DNA of 64,000 bases from UBA1275 sp038124025 (GTDB lineage Bacteria; Bacteroidota; Rhodothermia; Balneolales; Balneolaceae): assembly GCA_038124025.1 (NCBI GenBank), contig JAYPBC010000008.1:1-64000 (forward strand), given 5' to 3'. The translations under genes and the position numbers were made by a program. Under the pieces are notes generated by a model that made no database searches, was not told the DNA's origin, and saw only the letters and a list, made by a program, of their open reading frames with translations. This document shows, piece by piece, positions 1-8,299 of this stretch. Each line of letters starts with the position of its first letter. Position 1 is the first letter of the stretch.

Positions 1-1
1 T

Positions 2-1480
2 TTATTTTTTCCGCTTTAGCTTTACTGCTAATTCATTGATGGTTGAATTAAATTCGTTCGACAAACAAAACAAGTAGGCAAGGCCTAAGTAGATTGCTCC
101 CAGTATAACGGACCTCATGATAATTGAAAAGATAGGATGCATTCCGATGTAAATGTATTCACCTAAGAAGTAACAAATAAGACCAAGTACTGCAATAGAT
201 AGCGTATGCCATTTGAAAGGTTGAATGCGAAGAACTACCCAGACGAATATGGTTTTGACGAGGTTATAAAGTCCAACAGATGTGGCAGTTGCAATTGCTG
301 CCCCCATTAAGCCATATCTAGGTATCAAAAAATAGTTGAGTAGTACAGCTGCAATCATGAGTACTAATGATGAAATAAAATCAAATCTAAAGTATTTAGA
401 GGTAATGATAATTTGTCCATTTGAGCCTGTTGCTAAATCAAACAGATAAGCAAGACCAAGTATGGCAATAACGGGCTTACCTTCTGAAAATTCGTTGGGT
501 AGTAGACGATATAAGTCATCTAAGTTTGTTAATATTCCAATGTAAATGATCAAAGAAAAGAGTAATTGATTTATAGAAGATTGCGTGTAAATCCGTTTAA
601 TTTCGACAAGGTTATTTTCATTAAATGACTTAGTTAAAATGGGGTGGATAATTTTAGCTAAGCTTTTTCTTGGAACAGTAATAACTGTACCCATGTACAT
701 GGCTAAAGCATAAATACCAGCGTTTTGAAGACCTTCAAACATGTCTACCATAATTAGGTCAATATTGCTGACTAATATCATAGTGAAGCCACTAAAAAAG
801 GCAAAGAAACTGTAAGTAAATGTTTCTTTTGCGTCAAAAGGGCTGTATGCCTTTTTTGTAGAAGTCACATAATATTTTTGGGAAAAACTATATACCAATA
901 GAATGAGCATATTTATAAGGTATGCACCCACAAATCCATACATAAATTCTGGGAAGCTGAGTACGTTGAAAAAGTACAGGACTAAAAAAATTAAAATGAG
1001 TATTCTTAGCAGTACATCCTGTAAAAATGTGGCAAAAACAGTATCTAATGAAGCTTTTATAAATGCGGAAAAAAGAGAGAAAGTGATGCTCGCAAAAACC
1101 ATAGGTATAACTAACCACAAGTATATTTCGAGTAAGGGAGAGTCATTGTATAGATTTAACCAGCGAGAGTCAAAGAAGAAAAAAGTTGTCACATAAATAA
1201 CCAATAAGAGGATTGAGGGACTAATGACTTTTCTAAAAAATTGACTTCTAATTCCCTGATCTTTATTTAGTGTAGGTATAAATTTTAGAATTGTGTTGGG
1301 GATACCAAGGGTGATTATTTGACTACTTATGGTTGTTATGGCGATTAAGCTTCTAGTTAACCCATACTTCTCAGCTCCTAATATATTTGGGAATAGGAAG
1401 ATGGTAGATAATAGACCTAGTCCAATACCCACATAAGTGAATGAAGCATTCCTGATACTTTGTTTAACTATTATTCCCAA
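2..1480 (-). CDS. Wzx-type polysaccharide flippase (MATE/MOP superfamily)
   Basis: A 492-residue, strongly hydrophobic protein with about 12-14 predicted membrane helices spread along its whole length. The N-terminus (IVKQSIRNASFTYVGIGLG) and the early Phe-Pro-rich turn after the second helix are typical of Wzx/RfbX flippases, which move undecaprenyl-linked repeat units across the inner membrane. The stop codon lies at positions 4-2, so the gene is complete. It is divergent from the sugar-transfer genes that start at 1576, with a 95-base shared intergenic region. The family call is firm; the substrate is inferred from the neighbours. Confidence 0.85.
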   Translation of the reverse strand: MGIIVKQSIRNASFTYVGIGLGLLSTIFLFPNILGAEKYGLTRSLIAITTISSQIITLGIPNTILKFIPTLNKDQGIRSQFFRKVISPSILLLVIYVTTFFFFDSRWLNLYNDSPLLEIYLWLVIPMVFASITFSLFSAFIKASLDTVFATFLQDVLLRILILIFLVLYFFNVLSFPEFMYGFVGAYLINMLILLVYSFSQKYYVTSTKKAYSPFDAKETFTYSFFAFFSGFTMILVSNIDLIMVDMFEGLQNAGIYALAMYMGTVITVPRKSLAKIIHPILTKSFNENNLVEIKRIYTQSSINQLLFSLIIYIGILTNLDDLYRLLPNEFSEGKPVIAILGLAYLFDLATGSNGQIIITSKYFRFDFISSLVLMIAAVLLNYFLIPRYGLMGAAIATATSVGLYNLVKTIFVWVVLRIQPFKWHTLSIAVLGLICYFLGEYIYIGMHPIFSIIMRSVILGAIYLGLAYLFCLSNEFNSTINELAVKLKRKK

Positions 1481-1575
1481 TGGTAAGTAGTATAGGTGTA
1501 CGTAATCTTGAACGAAATATACACATAATTATTTTTTACCTTGCGCTCGCCACAATCAGGTACTTAAATCGTTAG

Positions 1576-2667
1576 ATGATTAAAAATTACATTGTACATA
1601 TCGGCACTGAAAGTGTTCTCATCCGGGATTTTATCGACTTTGTTAATGAGGTTGATGGTGAGAATAGTCACCTTTATTTCATGTGGAAAAAGAAAAATGC
1701 TCACTTGATGTCTAGTAGCCAATGCATAGTGCTTCAAAAATACTCTCTGTTTAGCTTGATGCTACAGCCTCACTTCTTATGGCGTTTCTTTAAAGAATTA
1801 AGTCGTGCTGATAAAGTAATCCTTCATGGACTCAATGAATTATTTACCATGATTGCAATTCTTTTGATCCCGTCATTATTTCGAAAAAAAGGGGTTTGGT
1901 TTTACTGGGGGGCAGAATTACATAAGTTTAAAAAGTCCAAGACTAATCTTAAAAATAGATTCTTGTTGTCTATTCAAAGAAAGGCAGTTCAGAATATTGG
2001 TTATTTAGCAGTAGGAATGCCTAGCGAGTATAATGATATCAAAGCATTTTTTAATACGAACTCTAAGCCTATTTGGTCATTCAAATATCCAAGTAATATG
2101 TTTGATTTTACCGAAGAGCTCGAGCAAAAATCCGTTGACTTTATTCAACAGACTTCATTGAAAATAATGATTGGTCATTCGGCTGATCCATCAAATGAGC
2201 ATTTGAAATTACTACATCTACTCAATCAACTTTTATCGACTAAAGATGATTTCTCTTTGTACATGCCATTATCATATGGGCAGAACGTGAATTTAGGGGA
2301 AATCAAAAGCACAGGGTATAAATTATTTGGGGATAGGTTTGTTCCTATTTTAAATCTTTTGTTTTTAAGTGATTACAGAAGTTATTTATCAGAAATTAAC
2401 ATGGCTATATTCCCACAAAAAAGGCAACAAGGTATGGGGAATATTACTTATTTATTAGCAAATGGGGCCACTGTTTATTTGCACCCAGAGGCAAATCATT
2501 CCGTATATTTCAAAAAATTGGGCATCACTATAGCCTCATCCGAGGAGATCACATTAAAACCAATTTCAGAAGCTGACTCCACATCAAATCGTAGAATAAT
2601 GGCAGAAGTTTTCTCAAAAGAAACATTAACCAAGCAATTACTAGATCTTTTCAATAACGAATGTTAG
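1576..2667 (+). CDS. WecF-like 4-acetamido-4,6-dideoxy-galactose (Fuc4NAc) glycosyltransferase
   Basis: At 363 residues this matches the usual length of WecF (glycosyltransferase family 56), which adds Fuc4NAc from a dTDP donor to a lipid-linked acceptor at the cytoplasmic face of the membrane. Family marks are HIGTESVLIRDFIDF near the N-terminus, the GHSADPSNEHL segment at about residues 198-208, the MPLSYG turn, and GMGNITYLLANGATVYL near the C-terminus. It overlaps the downstream wecE-like gene by 7 bases, so the two are probably co-translated. The pairing with a WecE-like aminotransferase supports the donor sugar. The acceptor is unknown, and the product may be an O-antigen or an ECA-like glycan. 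Confidence 0.8.
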   Translation: MIKNYIVHIGTESVLIRDFIDFVNEVDGENSHLYFMWKKKNAHLMSSSQCIVLQKYSLFSLMLQPHFLWRFFKELSRADKVILHGLNELFTMIAILLIPSLFRKKGVWFYWGAELHKFKKSKTNLKNRFLLSIQRKAVQNIGYLAVGMPSEYNDIKAFFNTNSKPIWSFKYPSNMFDFTEELEQKSVDFIQQTSLKIMIGHSADPSNEHLKLLHLLNQLLSTKDDFSLYMPLSYGQNVNLGEIKSTGYKLFGDRFVPILNLLFLSDYRSYLSEINMAIFPQKRQQGMGNITYLLANGATVYLHPEANHSVYFKKLGITIASSEEITLKPISEADSTSNRRIMAEVFSKETLTKQLLDLFNNEC

Positions 2668-3797
2668 AAAGAATACCATTTAACAGACAGAATTTGTTTG
2701 GGCCAGAACTAAGGTACATAGAAGATGCATATCTAAGGAATAAGGTTTCAGGAGATGGGTTTTATACACATTGGTGTCAATCATTTTTAGAAGAGAAATT
2801 TGGATTTGATAAAGTACTACTGACCACAAGCGGAACACATGCCATTGAAATGGCTATGTTACTTATAGATATTGGACCAGGAGACGAGGTGATAATGCCT
2901 TCGTACACCTTTGTATCTACTGCAAATGCTGTAGTCTTAAGAGGAGCTAAACCCGTATTTGTTGATATCCGTCCTGATACTCAAAATATAGATGAGACCT
3001 TGATTGAACAAGCTATCACCACACGTACAAAGGCAATCATGCCCGTACACTATGCGGGGGTCAGTTGTGAAATGGACACCATTATGGATATTGCGTACAG
3101 GCATAAACTATGGGTAGTAGAAGATGCCGCACAGGGAATTAACGCACGATACAAGGAAAAATATTTAGGAGGGATTGGCCATTTAGGCTGTTATTCTTTT
3201 CATGAAACAAAAAATATTTCCATGGGAGAGGGTGGTGCATTAATTATCAATGATTCTGCTCTGAAAGTTAGAGCTGAGATTATTAGAGAAAAAGGAACCA
3301 ACAGGAGTAAGTTTTATAGAGGAGAGGTAGATAAATATTCATGGGTAGACATAGGGTCAAGTTTTTTGCCATCTGATATTAACGCAGCCGTTCTGAAGGC
3401 TCAGCTAGAGCATTTGGATGAGATTCAAACTAAAAGGAATGAACTTTATCAACGATACTATAAGGCTTTTTCAGGCATTGATGCCCAGTCAATAACCCTG
3501 CCAGTTGTACCCAAAAATACGATACCAAATGCGCATATGTTCTACCTTTTACTTGATAGTCAAGAACAAAGAGATGACTTTATAAGGTATATGAAAAGTA
3601 AAAATATCCTTGTTGTTTTTCATTATGTGCCACTGCATAGCAGTAATTTTGCCCACCAAAATTTGGATCAATATCAATTACCTAGTACGGTAGAAAACGC
3701 TCAAAAACTCGTTCGTTTACCTATTTTTTATAGTTTAACTTATGACGAGCAACAACGAGTAATTGGTGCAGCACATTTTTTTTTAACACATAACTAA
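2661..3797 (+). CDS. wecE: dTDP-4-amino-4,6-dideoxygalactose transaminase
   Basis: A 378-residue PLP aminotransferase of the DegT/DnrJ/EryC1 family that resembles WecE closely along its length: IPFNRQNLFGPEL at the start, then LLTTSGTHAIEMA, GDEVIMPSYTFVSTANA and LRGAKPVFVDIRPDT. The PLP lysine is Lys184 in the HETKN motif. The enzyme converts dTDP-4-keto-6-deoxyglucose to dTDP-Fuc4N with glutamate as amino donor. It overlaps the wecF-like gene upstream and is followed by an acyltransferase 6 bases on, so amination, acylation and transfer of one sugar are encoded together. The genes that make the dTDP-keto sugar (rmlA, rmlB) are not in the window. Confidence 0.88.
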   Translation: MLERIPFNRQNLFGPELRYIEDAYLRNKVSGDGFYTHWCQSFLEEKFGFDKVLLTTSGTHAIEMAMLLIDIGPGDEVIMPSYTFVSTANAVVLRGAKPVFVDIRPDTQNIDETLIEQAITTRTKAIMPVHYAGVSCEMDTIMDIAYRHKLWVVEDAAQGINARYKEKYLGGIGHLGCYSFHETKNISMGEGGALIINDSALKVRAEIIREKGTNRSKFYRGEVDKYSWVDIGSSFLPSDINAAVLKAQLEHLDEIQTKRNELYQRYYKAFSGIDAQSITLPVVPKNTIPNAHMFYLLLDSQEQRDDFIRYMKSKNILVVFHYVPLHSSNFAHQNLDQYQLPSTVENAQKLVRLPIFYSLTYDEQQRVIGAAHFFLTHN

Positions 3798-3803
3798 TTT
3801 GAA

Positions 3804-4286
3804 ATGATTTCAGAAAACGCAAAGATCGGGAATAATGTAACGATACATCCTTTAGCTTTAGTTGAGGATGATGTTGAAATAGGTGACGGAACAACAATAG
3901 GACCATTCTGTATAGTAAGGCGAGGAGCAAAAATTGGGTCAAATTGTTCTTTCACAGCATATTGCGAAATAAGAGATGATGTTATCATTGGTAACAATAC
4001 TAAGATGGGAAGTAGATGTACAATTTCAGCAAATGCAGTTATAGGCGATAATTGTTTGATTAAGTATTCATTTGTTTTAACAGATACACCCAATTTAGAA
4101 GAGAATGATGTTAAACAAGTAAAGGGTGTTGGGCATGGAAGTATGATTGGTGCTAATGTGACCCTTATGCCCAATACTTCAATTGGGAATAATTGCGTAA
4201 TTGGTGCGTGCTCACAAGTTCGCGATGATGTTCCTGATAATGAGATATGGTTTGGTAATCCCGCAAAACCGTACAAGAAAAAATGA
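3804..4286 (+). CDS. Left-handed beta-helix (hexapeptide repeat) acyltransferase
   Basis: A 160-residue protein made almost wholly of hexapeptide repeats of the [LIV]-G-x4 type (ISENAKIGNNVTIHPLALVEDDVEIGDGTTIG and so on), followed by a C-terminal IWFGNPAKPYKKK tail, the usual end of sugar O- or N-acetyltransferases of the LbetaH fold. Such enzymes are trimers using acetyl-CoA. A large antisense reading frame over the same bases is a by-product of the repeats. It sits between wecE and a WecD-like GNAT gene, so it may acetylate the same or another sugar of the repeat unit. The exact acceptor cannot be told. Confidence 0.8.
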   Translation: MISENAKIGNNVTIHPLALVEDDVEIGDGTTIGPFCIVRRGAKIGSNCSFTAYCEIRDDVIIGNNTKMGSRCTISANAVIGDNCLIKYSFVLTDTPNLEENDVKQVKGVGHGSMIGANVTLMPNTSIGNNCVIGACSQVRDDVPDNEIWFGNPAKPYKKK

Positions 4287-4290
4287 GCCA

Positions 4291-4971
4291 ATGAAATTAG
4301 ACCAATGGATGTCTGAGTTTTATGGGATGCCGTGGTATCGATTAGATTCTTTGGATGATCCTAGGTTATGTAAGGAAGAAGGTCTCTATGAACTAAGGCT
4401 GTTAAGTGATGATTTTTCAGGAATAATTGAGGCTCAAAAGAATGGATTTTCATTGGTAGAGTCTTTCATTGAATTTGAAACAAACGTTGAGCCAAATAAT
4501 GATGAGTATGAAGGAATACGTTTAATGAATAAATCTGATCATACATTTATTTCAACATTGAATGAACAATCTATGTGTCAAAATGAGGGATATAGAACTA
4601 GATTTAATAACCCCCTTTATTTTGATGAGAGTGCTTGTAGAAAATATTATGGCGCAGCAATTACAAATAACATAAATGACCCAAATGTTTTAACTGCTGT
4701 TGTTGAAATGGGGAGAGAAGTGGTTGGCTTTTTTATGCTAAAAATCAATAATCAGCAAACATGTAAGGGATTGATGACAGGAGTCATTCCAAAAGAGCGT
4801 GGAAAAAAATTACACATTAAAATGCAGCAATTTCTCATTAATTATATAGGACATCCCTTTACTTTAATTAACACAACGCAGTTATCAAATTTTGCAGTAA
4901 TAAAAAATCACATACGTTCGAGGCGAAGTTTATCGAAAATTGAACATATTTTTTATAAGAAAGTACAATAA
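4291..4971 (+). CDS. WecD-like GNAT N-acetyltransferase (probable dTDP-Fuc4N acetyltransferase)
   Basis: The reading frame is open from 4201, but the first 30 codons lie inside the preceding acyltransferase gene; the ATG at 4291, four bases after that gene's stop, gives 226 residues starting MKLDQWMSEFYGMPWYRLD. The second half has a GNAT-type acetyl-CoA fold (VLTAVVEMGREVVGFFML, then GLMTGVIPKERGKKLHIKM in the place of the Q/R-x-x-G-x-G/A loop). E. coli WecD is also a GNAT, of similar size and adjacent to wecE, and acetylates dTDP-Fuc4N. The similarity is partly contextual, so the specific reaction is inference. Confidence 0.65.
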   Translation: MKLDQWMSEFYGMPWYRLDSLDDPRLCKEEGLYELRLLSDDFSGIIEAQKNGFSLVESFIEFETNVEPNNDEYEGIRLMNKSDHTFISTLNEQSMCQNEGYRTRFNNPLYFDESACRKYYGAAITNNINDPNVLTAVVEMGREVVGFFMLKINNQQTCKGLMTGVIPKERGKKLHIKMQQFLINYIGHPFTLINTTQLSNFAVIKNHIRSRRSLSKIEHIFYKKVQ

Positions 4972-4985
4972 CCTAAATTAACTCT

Positions 4986-5624
4986 ATGCAAAGTATCCAA
5001 ACAGTACTTATTCTAGCCCCACATACCGACGATGCCGAGTTGGGCTGTGGTGGAACAATCGCACGCTTTTTAGAGGAGGGTAAAAAGATATATGTTGCTG
5101 CCTTTTCAACAGCTAGGGCCTCTCTACCCGAAGGGGCCAATCCAGATCAATTACGGGATGAATTCCATGCTTCCATGGATATGTTAGGCATACCAAAGGA
5201 GCAGCTATTTGTTTATGACTACCAGGTTAGAATGCTATCCTATCACCGGCAAGAGGTACTCGAGGAATTGGTTAAGTTACGCCAACAAATCAAGCCAGAT
5301 TTAGTATTGGTTCCATCGGGTAGTGATTTGCATCAAGATCATCAAGTGGTTCATAACGAGGGTCTTAGAGCATTTAAGCAGGTTAGCATCTGGGGTTATG
5401 AGCTTCCTTGGAATCACATTAGCTTTGACACTCAGGCGTTTGTACCACTTGAACAGCGACATTTGGACTTAAAATGGAAAATGATGTTAGCCTATGATTC
5501 CCAGTTCGAAAAACAACGTCCTTATTTTACAAAGGAATTTATTGAGGGTTTAGCTCGTGTTCGAGGTGTACAGGTCAATGAGGCCTTTGCTGAGGCGTTT
5601 GAAGTCAAAAGACTCAAATTGTAG
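4986..5624 (+). CDS. PIG-L/LmbE family Zn-dependent deacetylase
   Basis: A 212-residue PIG-L family protein. The zinc site is visible as PHTDDAELGCGG (His13, Asp16, with Asp15 as likely catalytic base) and a downstream DLHQDHQVVH segment at about residues 115-124 that supplies the third ligand. These enzymes remove N-acetyl groups from GlcNAc-type amino sugars (GlcNAc-PI, mycothiol, bacillithiol precursors) and also occur in glycan clusters. It lies 14 bases after the GNAT gene and before an LpxD-like acyltransferase, so removal of an acetyl group followed by attachment of a different acyl group is a reasonable but unproven reading. Confidence 0.82.
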   Translation: MQSIQTVLILAPHTDDAELGCGGTIARFLEEGKKIYVAAFSTARASLPEGANPDQLRDEFHASMDMLGIPKEQLFVYDYQVRMLSYHRQEVLEELVKLRQQIKPDLVLVPSGSDLHQDHQVVHNEGLRAFKQVSIWGYELPWNHISFDTQAFVPLEQRHLDLKWKMMLAYDSQFEKQRPYFTKEFIEGLARVRGVQVNEAFAEAFEVKRLKL

Positions 5625-5658
5625 ATGCTCTACTATTGAAACTTGAATGTAGAATTGT

Positions 5659-6579
5659 ATGACCTATAAACAGCCTTTTTTTCTGGATGAACTTTTAAAC
5701 TGGGTGAATGCCTACGTACGTGAGGGTCTGCCGGATAATCATCAATTACATATCGTTGCCTCCATCAGTGATATAGACTACGATCCAACCAAAAAAGCCA
5801 TCACCTGGTGCCATCCTAATGCAGATAGCAAACAAGAGAATATTGAAAAAACCAGGGCAACCGTTATTGTGTGTGATAAGAGCATCGTGTTGAGCTCGAA
5901 AATGGAATCAACGAAGACACTGATTAAGGTGGATAATCCAAAACTCGCCTTCACCAGGATGATTCGATCGATCACCATAGATCAAAATGAGCCAGGAATA
6001 CATCCTAGTTGCATAGTACATCCGGAAGCAGAGATCGATGCTTCGGTCAGTATAGGACCTAACTCTACTATAGGGAAGTGCATTATTGGTCCAAAAACAA
6101 AGATTCATGGTAATTGTTATCTCTACGATGGGGTGGAAATTGGAGAGGAGGTAATCATTGAAGCAGGTGTAGTTTTAGGTGCTGAAGGCTTCGGATTGGC
6201 AAAAACTTCTGAAGGGTCATGGGAGCGATTTCCTCATCTTGGCGGGGTGCGATTATCCAATCGGGTTGAAGTAGGGGCCGGTAGTACTATTGACCGGGGC
6301 GCGATTCAGGATACGGTGGTCGGTGAAGGAACTAAAATTTCCAAAGCGGTGCATATCTCACATAATGTGCGTATTGGAAAACATTGTCTTATTACAGGAG
6401 CGGTTTCTATTGCTGGTTCTACCATCATTGGTGATCATGTTTGGATTAGTCCTGGGGCTACAATACTAAATAAACTTAGTATTGGAGATCACGCATTTGT
6501 TGCAATTGGTGCAACGGTTACTCAATCTATTCCCGATAATTTTCAAGCCATTGGTCGTAAAATTATTTCTAAAAATTGA
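5659..6579 (+). CDS. LpxD-like acyl-ACP-dependent N-acyltransferase
   Basis: A 306-residue protein with the two-part build of LpxD. An N-terminal domain (residues 1 to about 110, ending in LIKVDNPKLAFTRM, like the LpxD nucleotide-binding domain) is followed by a left-handed beta-helix. The LpxD signature GAEGFG is present, as is the HISHNVRIGKHC segment that holds the catalytic histidine of LpxD. It stops soon after the helix (AIGRKIISKN), about 30 residues short of typical LpxD, so the C-terminal ACP-recognition helices may be reduced. Location beside an ACP and an acyl ligase points to acylation of a glycan amino sugar rather than lipid A. Confidence 0.75.
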   Translation: MTYKQPFFLDELLNWVNAYVREGLPDNHQLHIVASISDIDYDPTKKAITWCHPNADSKQENIEKTRATVIVCDKSIVLSSKMESTKTLIKVDNPKLAFTRMIRSITIDQNEPGIHPSCIVHPEAEIDASVSIGPNSTIGKCIIGPKTKIHGNCYLYDGVEIGEEVIIEAGVVLGAEGFGLAKTSEGSWERFPHLGGVRLSNRVEVGAGSTIDRGAIQDTVVGEGTKISKAVHISHNVRIGKHCLITGAVSIAGSTIIGDHVWISPGATILNKLSIGDHAFVAIGATVTQSIPDNFQAIGRKIISKN

Positions 6580-6812
6580 TGAAGCTAATGAACAGTATTG
6601 AAGAATTGATTCGAGAGACCCTTATGTTGCCATCAGATGCTCAAATTGACGACCAAACTACTCCTCACGATATACCAGCATGGGACTCTTTAGGTCATAT
6701 CAATATTATAACCGCTATCGAAGATGAATACGATATTGAAATTGCCCCTGAACAAATAGCTAAGCTTGAATCTGTATCTGATTTCAAAAAACTAATTAGA
6801 GAGTTAAGCTAA
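6579..6812 (+). CDS. Acyl carrier protein
   Basis: A 77-residue carrier protein with the phosphopantetheine site WDSLGHINII (the Ser of DSL at about residue 35), and the acidic helix II expected of an ACP. An upstream TTG at 6576 is possible, but the ATG at 6579 overlaps the TGA of the LpxD-like gene (TGATG), a common coupling arrangement. It is followed 5 bases later by an AMP-forming ligase. It is therefore a dedicated ACP and probably not the fatty-acid-synthesis AcpP, which normally sits next to fabF. Confidence 0.88.
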   Translation: MKLMNSIEELIRETLMLPSDAQIDDQTTPHDIPAWDSLGHINIITAIEDEYDIEIAPEQIAKLESVSDFKKLIRELS

Positions 6813-6817
6813 GCTGA

Positions 6818-8299
6818 ATGTCTAATTCCAATTCCATTATTCAGTCTTTTTTTCAAGTCGCTGAAGAAAAGCCACATAAAACGGCCATAATATGGAAGGA
6901 AGACTCGATTAGTTATGTAGAGCTTAGGCAGTGGGTAAATGCCTATGCCCATTATTTTAAGACTGCAGGGGTTAATCGAGGGGATAGTGTACTCTTTCAT
7001 GGGCAGAGCTCCATACGTTTTTCGGCCATTTATTTAGCCTGCCATTTTATTGGGGCTATTGCGGTACCCCTTGATGCGAGGATGGCACCGGCAGAGCGTA
7101 ACGAATTACACCAAAAAATTAAACCTGCCTTAGCTCTATTTCCGTCCTCCTTAGAAGCTAGTTTTCCTTTTGAAGAGTTGGATAAGGATATAGAGATGCA
7201 TCGACCAGAAGTAGCAGGATTTTTTCCTGGAAGCAATGAGATTGCCGATATCTTATTCACCACAGGAACGACGGGTTCTCGAAAAGGGGTACAGCTTACT
7301 CATGAAAATATCTTCGCTGGGGCTGCCAACTCAAACGTGTTCATTGGTAATACCCCTCACGATAAAGAAATAATCCCTTTGCCATTACACCATGCCTTTG
7401 GACTTCGAAGGTTACGGGTAAACTTAATGATGGGTGCGACCGCTATTTTAGAGGAAGGGTTTATGTTTCCTCAGCGCTTTTTTGATCATATTTCGGAAGG
7501 GGCTACTGGCTTATGTATGGTACCTACCGGTTTTCAGGTGATGAAAAAATTGATGAAAGATCGTTATATACCCCATTTCAGGAAATTAAGATACATTGAA
7601 TTTGGTAGCATGCCCATGCCGGCTGAGCAGAAGAGAGAATTGGCAGAACAGTTGCCTTCTACCCGTATTTGTATGCATTATGGGTTGACGGAGGTTGCAG
7701 CAAATATTTTCACTGAATTTCATGATGATATAGACTATTTAGATACCTTGGGTAAACCCTCGCCCAATGTAGATGTTGCTATTATGAATGAATCGATGAT
7801 ATCTCTACCCAATGGAGAGATTGGTGAAATTGCGGTACGTGGATCCATACAAACACCTGGTTATTGGAATGATCCAGAGCGAAGTCATCAGGTTCTGGTA
7901 AACGGTTGGTTTAAAACGGGAGACCTTGGGCTTCAACAAGACAGTGGTCATATTCAAATGAAAGGTAGGAATGACGATGTAATGAATATTGGGGGCAAGA
8001 AAGTGTTTCCACAAGAAATTGAGCATCAGATTCAACAGCACCCTTCTGTACAGGATTGCGCATGTGTCTCCATAGAGAATGATCTTCTCGGAGAACAAAT
8101 ACATGCATTTATTATTTCAAGAAGTGAGCAGCTGAGCAGGCAGGAGTGGGTTCCTTTTTTGCGTGAATCGCTCGATTCATATAAAATTCCAGCGCAGTTT
8201 ACCTATGTTGATAGCATACCCTATACCAGCACTGGTAAGAAAAAAAGAGAGGCATTGATTACCGAAAGGGCTCTTAAAAAGCCCGGAATTAGCGAATAA
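6818..8299 (+). CDS. AMP-forming acyl-CoA/acyl-ACP ligase
   Basis: A 493-residue member of the ANL superfamily. Visible motifs are the P-loop FTTGTTGSRKGVQL (about residues 147-160), HYGLTE, WFKTGDLG (about 362-369) and the C-terminal catalytic lysine in STGKKKREAL. The family activates carboxylic acids as adenylates and passes them to CoA or to a carrier-protein thiol. Because it starts 5 bases after an ACP gene, loading that ACP is the likely role. It overlaps the 3' end of the convergent glycosyltransferase gene by 11 bases, which ends the polysaccharide operon. Confidence 0.82.
   Translation: MSNSNSIIQSFFQVAEEKPHKTAIIWKEDSISYVELRQWVNAYAHYFKTAGVNRGDSVLFHGQSSIRFSAIYLACHFIGAIAVPLDARMAPAERNELHQKIKPALALFPSSLEASFPFEELDKDIEMHRPEVAGFFPGSNEIADILFTTGTTGSRKGVQLTHENIFAGAANSNVFIGNTPHDKEIIPLPLHHAFGLRRLRVNLMMGATAILEEGFMFPQRFFDHISEGATGLCMVPTGFQVMKKLMKDRYIPHFRKLRYIEFGSMPMPAEQKRELAEQLPSTRICMHYGLTEVAANIFTEFHDDIDYLDTLGKPSPNVDVAIMNESMISLPNGEIGEIAVRGSIQTPGYWNDPERSHQVLVNGWFKTGDLGLQQDSGHIQMKGRNDDVMNIGGKKVFPQEIEHQIQQHPSVQDCACVSIENDLLGEQIHAFIISRSEQLSRQEWVPFLRESLDSYKIPAQFTYVDSIPYTSTGKKKREALITERALKKPGISE

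Noticed and set aside
3794..4291. A 165-codon minus-strand frame covering the hexapeptide acyltransferase gene
   Set aside because: It is an antisense shadow created by the repetitive codons of the plus-strand beta-helix gene, which has clear family motifs.
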